Below, piece by piece: positions 40,297 to 49,217 of a stretch of DNA of 64,000 nucleotides (position 1 is the first letter of the stretch; each line of letters opens with the position of its first letter). Origin of the DNA: Rhizobium bangladeshense (GTDB lineage Bacteria > Pseudomonadota > Alphaproteobacteria > Rhizobiales > Rhizobiaceae); NCBI RefSeq assembly GCF_017357245.1, contig NZ_CP071613.1, forward strand, positions 496,001 through 560,000, written 5' to 3'. The notes below the pieces were generated by a model. The model saw only the letters and a program-made list of their open reading frames with translations, ran no database searches and was not told where the DNA came from. The translations under genes were made by a program, and so were the position numbers.

Positions 40297-41292
40297 ATGG
40301 CAGAGCTCACGGCCGGTATATTGCTGTCTCGGACAGGCGAAACGGCGATGAGGGTGGTCGAGGCGCCGATGAATGCGATCGAGCGTCTGTTCGGCCGCAA
40401 GCGGATGCCCTGGCTGTTCCTGGCGCCCAATCTCATCCTGTTCGGTATCTTCACGTTCCTTCCCATCGCGATCGCGGTCGGCTACGCGTTCACCGGCGGC
40501 ACCAATCTCTTCGTTTCCGACCGCCCGTTCGTCGGTCTCGACAACTTCCGCACCTTGCTTTCCTGCGGCAATTATCTCCAGCCTGGAACCTGCCAGGAAT
40601 CGCTGTTCTGGACGGCGGTGTGGAACACCCTTTGGTTCGTGGCCTTCAACGTCGTCGCCACATTACTGGTGGCGCTGATCACGGCGCTGATCCTCAATCG
40701 GGCGATCTTTGCACGGGGCTTCTTCCGGGCGATGTTCTTCTATCCGGTTCTGCTGTCTCCCGTCGTCATCGGCCTGATCTGGAAGTGGTTCCTCGATCGC
40801 AACGGCCTGCTGAACGCCTTCTTTCAGATGCTTGGGGTTCCCCCAGAAATATTCCTGCTTGATGTTGGCTGGTCGCGTTTTTTCGTGGTGGTGGTATCGG
40901 TCTGGTTCCATATGGGCTTTTACACGCTGATCCTGCTCGCCGGCCTCCAGGCAATCCCGAAAGATCTCTATGAGGCCGCGTCCATCGATGCCGCTTCACC
41001 GCGTCGCACGCTGTTCAGGATCACGCTTCCACTTCTTGCCCCGAACCTGCTTGTCGTGTTCATCCTTCTGATGATCAAGTCCGTGCAGATCTTCGACGAA
41101 GCCTGGGTTTTGACCAATGGCGGCGGCCCTGGCACGGCCAACAGCTTCATCGTCCAATACATCTATCAGATGGCCTTCGGCAGCGATCTGCGTCTCTTCG
41201 GCCTTGCTTCCGCCGCATCGGTTCTCATGGGGCTGGTGCTTCTGGTTCTCACCCTCATACAGCTGCGCCTCGGCAAGCGAATGGAGTCCTGA
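40297..41292 (+). CDS. ABC sugar transporter permease, pectin-oligosaccharide system, subunit 1
   Basis: A 331-residue MalF/UgpA-type permease with about six membrane segments (WLFLAPNLILFGIFTFLPIA onward) and the EAA loop DLYEAASIDAASPRRTLFRI. GGGGAGGCGCTGAC lies before the ATG at 40297, one base after the ATPase stop. The open frame extends far upstream through the ATPase gene in another frame and should not be taken as coding. The N-terminal 40 residues before the first membrane segment are longer than in many homologues. Confidence 0.92.
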   Translation: MAELTAGILLSRTGETAMRVVEAPMNAIERLFGRKRMPWLFLAPNLILFGIFTFLPIAIAVGYAFTGGTNLFVSDRPFVGLDNFRTLLSCGNYLQPGTCQESLFWTAVWNTLWFVAFNVVATLLVALITALILNRAIFARGFFRAMFFYPVLLSPVVIGLIWKWFLDRNGLLNAFFQMLGVPPEIFLLDVGWSRFFVVVVSVWFHMGFYTLILLAGLQAIPKDLYEAASIDAASPRRTLFRITLPLLAPNLLVVFILLMIKSVQIFDEAWVLTNGGGPGTANSFIVQYIYQMAFGSDLRLFGLASAASVLMGLVLLVLTLIQLRLGKRMES

Positions 41293-41293
41293 G

Positions 41294-42340
41294 ATGAGCC
41301 CGATCAGTTTTCTCTCGCGCACACGCCGGGCCGGACGCATCGATATCACCGATATCTTGTCATGGGTCTGGCTGCTTGGCGGAACGTTCGCGGTGCTCGT
41401 TCCCGTCGTCTGGGCAGGCCTCTCCTCGCTAAAGCCGGCGGCCGAGATCACCCGCTTTCCGCCGTCGCTGCTTCCCCGGGCCGCCTTGGAACAGACCGTG
41501 CCCGGATTCGATAAGCCGCTCAGCCTTTGGAACGTAACGATTGACAGCCAGCAGCGTGAAATGGCCATGGTGCGGCGCATCGGTCTCAAGGCGCAGATGG
41601 TCGATCCTGCAAATCCGGGGCAACCGGTCGGTGTCGACGTGAAGGGGATCACGCCGGTGCAGCAGTTGACCGTTGCCACCGAGAACTACACCGATCCGCT
41701 GACGCGTTTCAACTTCCTGACCTTTCTGAAAAATTCCGTCTTCGTCACCGTTGTTGCAACGCTGCTGACGCTTATCGTCAACGCAATGGCTGCCTTTGCG
41801 CTGTCGAAATACAAATTTCGGGGCGACACGACTGTGTTCGTCATCATCATCTCGACGCTGATGATCCCGCTCGCCGTCGTCATGGTCCCGGCCTACCTCG
41901 TAATCGTCGGGGTCGGGCTCGCTGACAATCTCTGGGGTGTCATCCTGCCGACCGTCGCCTCTCCAACGGCCGTTTTCCTGCTGCGGCAATATATGCTGAC
42001 CATACCGGATGAGTTGATCGAGGCGGCACGCGTCGATGCGGCGAGCGAATTCTGCATCTTCTGGCGGATCATCCTGCCGCTGACAGCACCGGCGCTGGCG
42101 GTACTGGCGATCTTTTCCGTGCTCTGGCGCTGGAATGACTTCCTCTGGCCGCTCATCGTCCTCAACAGCCGTGAGAATTTCACCCTGCAGGTCGGTCTCA
42201 ACGCGTTCCAGGGAGAGTTCTCGGTGCAGTGGCACTATATCCTGGCGATGACGTTCCTCAGCCTGCTGCCGGTCACCGTCGTCTTCCTGTTCCTGCAGAA
42301 ATACATCACCACTGGCATTGCCGGAACGGGAATGAAATGA
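41294..42340 (+). CDS. ABC sugar transporter permease, pectin-oligosaccharide system, subunit 2
   Basis: A 348-residue MalG/UgpE-type permease. Between the first membrane segment (WVWLLGGTFAVLVPVVWAGL) and the second is an unusually long periplasmic loop of about 90 residues (about 45-130), after which the normal fold continues with the EAA loop ELIEAARVDAASEFCIFWRI. It starts one base after the stop of subunit 1. The operon ends here, followed by a strong 17-bp hairpin. Confidence 0.92.
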   Translation: MSPISFLSRTRRAGRIDITDILSWVWLLGGTFAVLVPVVWAGLSSLKPAAEITRFPPSLLPRAALEQTVPGFDKPLSLWNVTIDSQQREMAMVRRIGLKAQMVDPANPGQPVGVDVKGITPVQQLTVATENYTDPLTRFNFLTFLKNSVFVTVVATLLTLIVNAMAAFALSKYKFRGDTTVFVIIISTLMIPLAVVMVPAYLVIVGVGLADNLWGVILPTVASPTAVFLLRQYMLTIPDELIEAARVDAASEFCIFWRIILPLTAPALAVLAIFSVLWRWNDFLWPLIVLNSRENFTLQVGLNAFQGEFSVQWHYILAMTFLSLLPVTVVFLFLQKYITTGIAGTGMK

Positions 42341-42425
42341 ACGAATCCTGGCGCGCAGCCCCAATTGGGGTCGAGATGTGGAAACCTCCCAAGCATTGAA
42401 GACTGCCTTCCCATCTCGTCGCGCC

Positions 42426-42467
42426 GGCTGAAGCGCACCGCACCTGGCACTGCGGTGCGCTTCAGCC
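42426..42467. terminator. 17-bp stem hairpin between convergent transcripts
   Basis: GGCTGAAGCGCACCGCA and TGCGGTGCGCTTCAGCC are perfect 17-base arms around an 8-base loop. It lies 86 bases after the permease stop and 45 bases from the convergent ROK-gene stop, so it can end transcripts from both sides. Confidence 0.85.
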
Positions 42468-42511
42468 CTGCTTGGATGCAAGCCACGCGGGCTTGACTGC
42501 CCGAGCCGCCA

Positions 42512-43663
42512 TTACAAAACGGTTTCGAATAGCGGGATCAAGGCCGCGCCGATCGCGCCGGGGGCATCGATGATCTGGGCCACGGCCAGCTCCGGAACGT
42601 CGCGCAATGCGCCATGCCGAGGCAGATTGTTGAATTCGGTGCGTTCGATCAGCATTCTTGCAAGTGAATGTGGTAGCTCGCCGCCAAGCACGATCAATGC
42701 CGGGTCGAAGATCGCGCAGATTGCGTTGACTGCACGATTATGGGCCGGCGTGACACGGTCGATCCATTCCTCGATGCCATCCCAATCCGCCACATTTTCA
42801 TTCTTCAAATCCTTAAGGGTCAGGCCCGCGCGCCCCTTGGCGCGAAGATGTTCGAGCAACTGGTTGAGTGCGGGACGATCGTCATAGTCCTGCCGCCCGA
42901 AGAGAACGGAGAATTCGCCGGCATTCCCGAAACTGCCGCGAAACGGCATGCCGCCGGAAACCAGACCGCCGCCATAGCCATGAAGATGGGCGATATAGGC
43001 AAAATCGGCGACGTCACGTCCGACGCCGAAGATTGCTTCCGCCAAGGCCGCAGTCCTGGCGACATTGTCCGCCCAGACTGGCAGACCAAGTCGCTCTCCA
43101 AGCAGCGGCGCCAGGTCGATCAGCGACCAATGGGCTAGCGGCAGTGGACAATTGAAAGCCGTCTCCAGCATGCGATGACCGGCGACCGCCAGGCCGACGC
43201 CGAGGATGTCACGCCGCCTGGCGCCGCGCCGGGCCAGTATCTCTCCGACCGCTGCTTCAATCCGCTCCATCTCCAGGGAAAGCGAGGAGCCGGTCTGCGG
43301 AATTTCCATATTGTCCAACGGTTCGCCGAAACCCATGAGGCAAAGGCCGATCGTGCCGACGTTGACGGAGATGCCGAGCGTCAGACACCATTCCCTTCGG
43401 AGCGTCAGCTCCGGACTGGGAGGACCGGCCCGCCGGTTTTCCGATTGGGAAAAGACGACCATTCCACGATCATGAAGCCGCCCGACAATTCTGTGCAGCG
43501 ATTGCTGGGTGAGATCGAGCGGTTCCGTCAGGTTGGAGCGTTCGATTCCAGGCGATTTCCAGATCAACCGCAAGAGGTCCCGTTCGTTGCGAGACGCAAC
43601 CCTTGCAGGCTGCGTATCTCGCAGAAAATGCGCGGCGACGTGGTCCAGAGGAACATACTTCAT
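42512..43663 (-). CDS. ROK family transcriptional regulator
   Basis: A 383-residue ROK-type repressor: an N-terminal winged helix (LLRLIWKSPGIERSNLTEPL, then TQQSLHRIVGRLHDRGMVVF) followed by a sugar-kinase-like domain. The usual zinc-binding Cys motif (CxCGxxGCxE) is absent: after GNAGEF the sequence goes to SVLFGRQDYDDRP with no cysteines, so it is unlikely to bind zinc there. It is convergent with the pectin operon and divergent from an AraC gene. A small dyad at 43683-43695 may be its own site. Its targets are not certain. Confidence 0.9.
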   Translation of the reverse strand: MKYVPLDHVAAHFLRDTQPARVASRNERDLLRLIWKSPGIERSNLTEPLDLTQQSLHRIVGRLHDRGMVVFSQSENRRAGPPSPELTLRREWCLTLGISVNVGTIGLCLMGFGEPLDNMEIPQTGSSLSLEMERIEAAVGEILARRGARRRDILGVGLAVAGHRMLETAFNCPLPLAHWSLIDLAPLLGERLGLPVWADNVARTAALAEAIFGVGRDVADFAYIAHLHGYGGGLVSGGMPFRGSFGNAGEFSVLFGRQDYDDRPALNQLLEHLRAKGRAGLTLKDLKNENVADWDGIEEWIDRVTPAHNRAVNAICAIFDPALIVLGGELPHSLARMLIERTEFNNLPRHGALRDVPELAVAQIIDAPGAIGAALIPLFETVL

Positions 43664-43682
43664 TTTTCGATCATGGTGATTT

Positions 43683-43695
43683 ACACTATAAGTGT
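43683..43695. promoter_or_regulatory. possible operator in the ROK/AraC divergent gap
   Basis: ACACT, ATA, AGTGT: a 5-base-arm dyad 20 bases upstream of the ROK start and about 130 bases upstream of the AraC start. ROK repressors usually bind AT-rich inverted repeats with short spacers, so autoregulation is plausible. Confidence 0.4.
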
Positions 43696-43824
43696 GAAGC
43701 AGGGGAGGGACGTTCTGCAGGGCAAGGAAATCATCCGTGGTGTTGCCGGTCCTGCTTAACGCATCAAGATTGGTCAGGCCAGTCGCGATGTCGTCTCAGG
43801 TGGCAGGGAAGAGAATCGAGCCGC

Positions 43825-44856
43825 ATGGATTGGTTGAGAGCGGAGAAATTGGGCCGTCTTGGAGAGCCTGAGTGTTACGGCTTTGAGCCCACGCATGAAG
43901 GCACCAGCTTCGAATCGATGGTTCAAGCCTTTTCGGCGGGTTATGGCGTTTTCGACGCACAGCCTCTGAGGGACGATCGGAAATTTGCCTGGGCCGCGGA
44001 TTTGAGAAGGACCGAGGCACTCACCGTGCTTCATTCGGTGTATCAGAGTTCCTGGACAATCCGAACGCTTGACGAGTCTCCGCAGCATCTCGCTTTTTTC
44101 ATGCCGCACACAGGATCCTTTCGACTGTCGATAGGGAAGAGAACGGTCGAAAGCGGTGCCGGTCATCTTCTTATGGCCAACAACCACGAAGCCGGCGATC
44201 GTGTGGTCCAGGGCGGGCCGCACCGCTCGGACGCCCTCTTCCTGGATTGGAAGGTTGTGAAGCGGATGCTCGCCTCGCTGGTGGAAAAGCCCCTCTCCGC
44301 GTCGCTCGACCTCGACCCTGTCCTGGATCGCACGACGCAGTCAGGCCAGCTCATCGGCAATCTGCTCCAGACGATCGTGCAGGGCATGCGCGGCGACGGC
44401 CCGCTAATGTCTTCGCCGCTTGCGGCAGCGGCGATAAGTGAAACTCTCGCTCACCTGGTGATCCGATTTGGACGGCACCGTTTTTCCGATCAACTGGAAA
44501 AACAGAAAGTATCGCTGGTTGCGCCCTGGCACGTCCGACGGGCCATCGATTACATGCATGCCAACATTGCGGAACCCCTAACCATGACGATGGTTGCAGA
44601 TGATGTCGGCGTTTCCCTTCGCGCGCTGCAAACGGGCTTCAAGGCCTTCAGGGGAACGTCGCCGGCAGGTTATCTCCGCACGATCCGGCTGCAGGCAGCC
44701 CGCGAGCAGCTGCGGGACCCGACGAACCAGCAAACCGTTCGTGAAATCTGCGCGATATGGGGTTTTGCGCACGCGGGCAGATTCTCCATCATATACCGCA
44801 ACACCTTTGGAGAAAGCCCGCGAGATACACGGCTACGGGCTGAGCACTTGCGCTGA
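43825..44856 (+). CDS. AraC family transcriptional regulator
   Basis: A 343-residue regulator. The N-terminal 200 residues are an AraC-binding-like sensing domain (LTVLHSVYQSSWTIRTLDES, then GAGHLLMANNHEAGDRVV). The C-terminal 100 residues hold the double helix-turn-helix (VSLRALQTGFKAFRGTSPAG, then EICAIWGFAHAGRFSIIYRN). The open frame starts at 43603, overlapping the divergent ROK gene, so the ATG at 43825 is preferred though its binding site is weak (GGGAAGAG). It is flanked by ROK and LacI genes on the other strand; target and ligand are unknown. Confidence 0.87.
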   Translation: MDWLRAEKLGRLGEPECYGFEPTHEGTSFESMVQAFSAGYGVFDAQPLRDDRKFAWAADLRRTEALTVLHSVYQSSWTIRTLDESPQHLAFFMPHTGSFRLSIGKRTVESGAGHLLMANNHEAGDRVVQGGPHRSDALFLDWKVVKRMLASLVEKPLSASLDLDPVLDRTTQSGQLIGNLLQTIVQGMRGDGPLMSSPLAAAAISETLAHLVIRFGRHRFSDQLEKQKVSLVAPWHVRRAIDYMHANIAEPLTMTMVADDVGVSLRALQTGFKAFRGTSPAGYLRTIRLQAAREQLRDPTNQQTVREICAIWGFAHAGRFSIIYRNTFGESPRDTRLRAEHLR

Positions 44857-44897
44857 TGTGAGTGTTGGAGCTTCGAGGTCCTGGCTCTGCCGGCGCT

Positions 44898-45935
44898 TTA
44901 GCGCGGCGGCGCGATGCTGCCGCGCAGGACCAGATGGCAGCCGAGTTCCAGGCGATGAGCCGGCCGCTGCGGATCGCTGGCGATCAACCGCTGTTCGATG
45001 AGCGCGAGCGCTGCAGCGCCGAGACGGTCGGTGGGCACGCTCACGGTGGAAAGCGGCGGACGGCTGAACTCGCCGGGAACGATGTCGTCGAAGCCGAGCA
45101 CAGATATCGCGTCGGGCACGCGTATGTCGCGATCGGCGAAGGCCTTCAGGCAGCCGAGCGCCAGATTGTCGGCCGCGCAGAAGACGGCGGTGGCGCCTTT
45201 GAGCGTGGGGTCGCGATGGAGCAGCGCGTTGATGGCCGCCTCGCCATGCCGGGGCTCATATCCCTCGGCTTCGACGATCATGTCCTCCGGCACCGGAAGC
45301 TGTGCGGCGAGATAGGCATCGGAAAAACCGTCATACCGGCGCTGGATGGTCGTGCGGCCCTTCCAGGTCAGATGAAGGATTCGGCGGTGACCGAGCGCCA
45401 GAAGGTGCGCGATGCCGAGCCGGGCGCCGAAGCGGTTTTCCGGCGTCACAGTATCGACCAGCATGGCAGGATCCTCGCCGTTGACGATGACGACAGGCAT
45501 ATCGGCCGAGGCGAGGCTGCGAATGAGTTCGGGCTGATCGTCGTTCAGCACCACGATGCCGTCGGCGCGTTCGGCCACCGCCATCTGCCTGACCTCGCCG
45601 CCGTCGATGCGCCGGCCGGTGCTGACGTAAGGCACGATGCGAATACCGCGGCGCTCGCACTCCCTGCGAAGGCCGTTTAGGATCGTCCAGCTCACCAGGT
45701 TGAGATCGCTCTCCGGCGCGGCATCGTCGGGAATGGCGAGCAGCAGGACGCGCAGCGCGGCAATTGTCGCCTTCTTTCTGCGGCGGTCGAGGTAGCCCAG
45801 GCGTTTGGCCGAATCCAGAACCCTCTCGCGCACTTCGATCGTCAGCGGCGCGGTTCCGTTCAGCGCATGCGAGGCCGTGCTCAGCGACACATCGGCGTCG
45901 CGCGCGACATCCTTGAGATTGACTTTGCGTTCCAC
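44898..45935 (-). CDS. LacI family transcriptional regulator
   Basis: A 345-residue LacI-type regulator with helix-turn-helix at residues 1-50 (NLKDVARDADVSLSTASHAL) and a sugar-sensing core (VPDAISVLGFDDIVPGEFSR). It is convergent with the AraC gene. A half-site matching the operators in the pectin divergent promoter (ATGTTTTCA, the complement of TGAAAACAT) lies 51 bases upstream of its start. I therefore propose it as the repressor that binds ATGAAAACATTTTCAT. The ROK and AraC proteins are alternatives. Confidence 0.92.
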   Translation of the reverse strand: MERKVNLKDVARDADVSLSTASHALNGTAPLTIEVRERVLDSAKRLGYLDRRRKKATIAALRVLLLAIPDDAAPESDLNLVSWTILNGLRRECERRGIRIVPYVSTGRRIDGGEVRQMAVAERADGIVVLNDDQPELIRSLASADMPVVIVNGEDPAMLVDTVTPENRFGARLGIAHLLALGHRRILHLTWKGRTTIQRRYDGFSDAYLAAQLPVPEDMIVEAEGYEPRHGEAAINALLHRDPTLKGATAVFCAADNLALGCLKAFADRDIRVPDAISVLGFDDIVPGEFSRPPLSTVSVPTDRLGAAALALIEQRLIASDPQRPAHRLELGCHLVLRGSIAPPR

Positions 45936-46317
45936 TTTAATTCGTCACGATTGAGGTCGTACCTTGAAAGCATCGGCTAACTTGATGTTTTCACCTAAAA
46001 ACTTCATTAAATCCATCTGCATCGAGCGGTATTTTTCGTCTCCAGACGAAGTCGGGCTGCAGCACGGCCGCAAACGAGCGCTGCAGGAGCGACGAATGGA
46101 GAAAAGGCCATGCGGCCTCGACCCACGAATGATCGGAGAGCCGCTGGAATGGCAGCCTTAAAGACATCTTCGTTGCCGGAGAGGAATGGATTGAATAGTT
46201 TAGGTTGGCGTCAGAAATGGGTGCCAGAAGGAGCCGAAGCGGTTTCCAAAGCTCCATGGCGGAAAAACTCGGGCCGCGGAAGGCTCGCGATGGTCAGTTA
46301 CTCAGAGCCGTTGGCGA
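45936..46317. other. 382-base gap without a convincing gene
   Basis: The gap lies between the LacI start and the TetR stop. It holds the half-operator ATGTTTTCA at 45986-45994 and a generally AT-richer left half consistent with the LacI promoter. Short frames on both strands (for example 45991-46257 minus) show no family pattern and no good ribosome binding site. I see nothing else to support. Confidence 0.5.
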
Positions 46318-46971
46318 TCAGCCCGGCTTGGCGAGCAGGCCGTTGAAGAGCAGGTCGAAATAGGTCCTGAGGAAGGCCTCCTTATTGGGAATTGGGTCGC
46401 GACGATCGTCGAATATCAGCCGCAGAACCGTCCTCGTCAGGATGGGTGCAACGACCATATCGGAGAATTCCACCGGGATTTGGCGAAACTCACCTGACGC
46501 CATTCCCTCCACGATGAGAGAGTCGATCTTGGCGATAATCGGCGCGATAAATTCATCGTGGTGGCGGTCGATCAGGTCGGGGAACCGCTGTCCTTCCGCA
46601 ATGACGAGCCGAACCAGCTCACGGGTCGTGCGATCTTCGGCGATCTGCTCATAGAGCAGGCTTAGAATTGACTTCAGCCTCTCCGTGGCGCTGCCGCTGA
46701 GTTCGTCGGTGATCGCCAGCAACTCCTGAAAGGGCACCGAGAAATGGTTGATCATAGCTTCGAAGAGCGTCTCCTTCGTCTCGAAATAGACGTAGACGGT
46801 GCCCTTGGTGACGCCGACCCTTTCGGCGATATCCTCGACACGTGTGCCGGCGAAGCCGCATCTAACGAACTCCTCGAAAGCGGCGTCAAGGATTTGGATG
46901 GGGCGCAACGCTTTCTGTTCCGCGCGTGTAATCTTTTTCTCTGCTGCCACTTCCGGGCCTCCCTTAACCAA
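46318..46971 (-). CDS. TetR family repressor of the RND efflux operon
   Basis: A 217-residue TetR/AcrR-type regulator. The N-terminal helix-turn-helix (about residues 25-70) is clear (ILDAAFEEFVRCGFAGTRVE, then VGVTKGTVYVYFETKETLFE). The rest is the helical ligand-binding domain. It is divergent from an RND efflux operon, and ATTGACT/AGTCAAT at 47004-47025 lies in the 90-base gap between them. It probably represses the pump and itself until a pump substrate binds. The start codon follows no strong binding site; 46971 is the first in-frame start. Confidence 0.92.
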   Translation of the reverse strand: MVKGGPEVAAEKKITRAEQKALRPIQILDAAFEEFVRCGFAGTRVEDIAERVGVTKGTVYVYFETKETLFEAMINHFSVPFQELLAITDELSGSATERLKSILSLLYEQIAEDRTTRELVRLVIAEGQRFPDLIDRHHDEFIAPIIAKIDSLIVEGMASGEFRQIPVEFSDMVVAPILTRTVLRLIFDDRRDPIPNKEAFLRTYFDLLFNGLLAKPG

Positions 46972-47003
46972 TCATGCCCTCGTCTCATGCGGCACAAAGT
47001 TTC

Positions 47004-47025
47004 ATTGACTAATCCGTCAGTCAAT
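47004..47025. promoter_or_regulatory. TetR-type operator for efflux operon
   Basis: ATTGACT, 8 bases, AGTCAAT: perfect 7-base arms midway between the TetR start (46971) and the first adaptor gene start (47062). The position overlaps where both divergent promoters must lie. Confidence 0.75.
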
Positions 47026-47061
47026 TATATAGCAGCTGCCGTTGAGAGCAAGAGGTCAACT

Positions 47062-48135
47062 ATGAGAACCATTCTGGTCGCCACTGCGATCATCTGCGCC
47101 GTCGGTCTGGCATCCTGCAGCGATGCGAGCGGGCCGACCGAGCCAACCCCGCGGCAGGTCGGCGTCGTCGTCGCCAAGCCTGAGCCGCTGGTTGACGGCG
47201 GTGCGCTGACCGGAGAAGTCCGCGCCCGTGTTCAGACCGATCTGTCCTTCCGCGTCAGCGGCAAGATCATCGAGCGGCTGGTGGAGGTCGGACAATCGGT
47301 GAAGGCGGGGCAAGTGCTGGCGCGCATCGATCCGGAGGAGCAGAAGGCAGATCTCGATGTGGCCGCCGCCAATCTTCAGTCCGCTGAGGCCCTGCAGACC
47401 CAGGCGCAGCTTGCCTTCGACCGGCAGCAGAGCCTGTTTCGAACCCAGGTGACGACGCGCGCCGCACTCGATCAGGCACAGGAAGCGCTGCTGACCGCCC
47501 AGGCATCGACGAAGTCGGCGCAGGCGCTTTTCGAAACCGCACAGGATACCCTGTCCTACACGGAGCTGAAGGCAGATGCCGACGGCGTGATCACCGCCCG
47601 CAATGCCGAGGTCGGGCAGGTGGCGCAGGCCGCTCAGGTCGTCTTCACCCTTGCCCATGACGGCGATCGGGATGCCGTTTTCGAGGTGGTTGAAAGTGCC
47701 TTCCTCCGCCCGATCGACGGCGACGGAACAGTTACCCTTCTATCGGACCCGACACAGAAGATCACGGCGAAGGTTCGCGAAATTTCTCCGACGATCGATT
47801 CCTCCACCGGCACTATCAGGGTCAAGATCGCGATATCAAGCGACGCGCCTATTCCTCTCGGCGCACCCGTCGTCGGACGGTTCAATTACCTCTCGCAGGA
47901 CGTCATCCAACTGCCCTGGTCGGCAATGACCTCGAAGGACGGCAAGCCGGCCGTCTGGATCGTGGATCCCGCATCCTCTGCGGTTTCCGTCCGTGCGGTC
48001 GACGTCGCCGGCTATGAGACCGGCAGCTTCGTCGTCAAGTCGGGTGTGACGGCGGGAGAGATAGTCGTGACTGACGGGACCAAGTTCCTCAGGCCCGGCG
48101 AAATCGTGTCTTATGTCAAGGAAGCTTCCAAGTGA
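47062..48135 (+). CDS. RND efflux periplasmic adaptor lipoprotein 1
   Basis: A 357-residue membrane fusion protein with a lipoprotein signal (CAVGLASCSD, lipobox Cys near residue 19), so it is anchored in the inner membrane and faces the periplasm. The barrel-sandwich halves (LSFRVSGKIIERLVEVGQSV and YTELKADADGVITARNAEVG) flank a helical hairpin rich in Ala and Gln. The start ATG at 47062 follows AGAGGTCAAC; the long open frame upstream is not coding. Its stop overlaps the next gene by GTGA. Together with the second adaptor and the RND pump it forms an inner-membrane efflux complex; no outer-membrane TolC-like gene is present. Confidence 0.92.
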   Translation: MRTILVATAIICAVGLASCSDASGPTEPTPRQVGVVVAKPEPLVDGGALTGEVRARVQTDLSFRVSGKIIERLVEVGQSVKAGQVLARIDPEEQKADLDVAAANLQSAEALQTQAQLAFDRQQSLFRTQVTTRAALDQAQEALLTAQASTKSAQALFETAQDTLSYTELKADADGVITARNAEVGQVAQAAQVVFTLAHDGDRDAVFEVVESAFLRPIDGDGTVTLLSDPTQKITAKVREISPTIDSSTGTIRVKIAISSDAPIPLGAPVVGRFNYLSQDVIQLPWSAMTSKDGKPAVWIVDPASSAVSVRAVDVAGYETGSFVVKSGVTAGEIVVTDGTKFLRPGEIVSYVKEASK

Positions 48136-49217
48136 CTATTGGTCCCAAGATAATCGCACTGATGATGGGTACGGCCTTGCTTTCCTCCTGCACGAAGCAG
48201 GAGGAAGGCAAGGAAGAGGCGCCCCGTCCGGTGCTGTCGATGACGGTCAAACAGACGCCCGCGACGAGCCTCAGCCTGACCGGTACGATCGAACCCACGA
48301 TCGAGACAGAGCTCGGCTTCCGGATCCTCGGACGGATGATCGCGCGCAACGTCAATGTCGGCGACATCGTCAAGAAGGACGACGTCGTCGCCGCGATTGA
48401 TCCACTGGCGCTGGAGCTTGCGGTGCGCAGCGCCCAGTCCGATGTGGAAAATAGCGACGCCCAGCTCAGAAACGCGGTGACCACGGAGCAGCGCCAGCGC
48501 GCGCTGGTGGAATCGCGCTCCGGCACGGAAGCTTCGCTTGAAGAAGCAGAGCAGGCGAGGCGAACGGCCGCGGCCGCCGTCGCCAAGGCGCAAGCCAACC
48601 TCGACAAGGCCAGGGAGCAACTGGGCTACGCGCAGCTGCGGGCGGAATTCGACGGAGTGGTGACGGCGACCTCGGCTGAGGTTGGCCAGGTCGTATCGGC
48701 CGGCCAGACCGTCGTGACCATCGCGCGTCCGGACAAGCGCGACGCCGTGGTCGACGTGCCCCAGGCCGCCGCTCAAAAACTGAAGAACGGCGCGCCTTTC
48801 GAAGTGACGCTGCAGCTCGACCCGACGATCCGCACCTCCGGGACCGTGCGCGAGATCGCGCCGGAGGCGGAGACCGCCACGCGCACGAGCAGGACCAAGA
48901 TCGCGCTCACCAATCCGCCTGAAGCCTTCAGGCTCGGCTCGGTCATCACAGCCTCGGCAACAATCGCCGCCAATCCCGAGATAGTGTTGCCTTCCTCGGC
49001 CATCCTTGCCGGCAGCGACGGCTCGAGCGTCTGGATTGTCGATGTGCCTGCCAGGAAGGTGTCGCTGCGCCGCGTGAAGATCGACGGCGACCTCGTCGAC
49101 GGCGGAAGCATCCGCGTCACGGAAGGACTCGCTCCCGGAGAGCGGGTGGTCGTGGCGGGCGTGCATAAACTTGAAGATGGCCAGCCCATCAGGATCGACC
49201 AGGAGATCAGCCAGTGA
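48132..49217 (+). CDS. RND efflux periplasmic adaptor lipoprotein 2
   Basis: A 361-residue second membrane fusion protein, also with a lipobox (MGTALLSSCTK, Cys near residue 20). It shares the fold but little sequence with the first adaptor (LGFRILGRMIARNVNVGDIV, then YAQLRAEFDGVVTATSAEVG). It begins with GTG inside the stop of adaptor 1 (GTGA) and its own stop overlaps the pump gene the same way. Two adaptors per RND pump are known in a few systems and suggest a mixed hexamer. Substrate is unknown. Confidence 0.92.
   Translation: MTIGPKIIALMMGTALLSSCTKQEEGKEEAPRPVLSMTVKQTPATSLSLTGTIEPTIETELGFRILGRMIARNVNVGDIVKKDDVVAAIDPLALELAVRSAQSDVENSDAQLRNAVTTEQRQRALVESRSGTEASLEEAEQARRTAAAAVAKAQANLDKAREQLGYAQLRAEFDGVVTATSAEVGQVVSAGQTVVTIARPDKRDAVVDVPQAAAQKLKNGAPFEVTLQLDPTIRTSGTVREIAPEAETATRTSRTKIALTNPPEAFRLGSVITASATIAANPEIVLPSSAILAGSDGSSVWIVDVPARKVSLRRVKIDGDLVDGGSIRVTEGLAPGERVVVAGVHKLEDGQPIRIDQEISQ

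Noticed and set aside
45991..46257. An 88-codon minus-strand frame in the gap before the TetR gene
   Set aside because: No binding site, no family pattern, and it spans the likely LacI promoter; it could be a remnant but nothing supports that.
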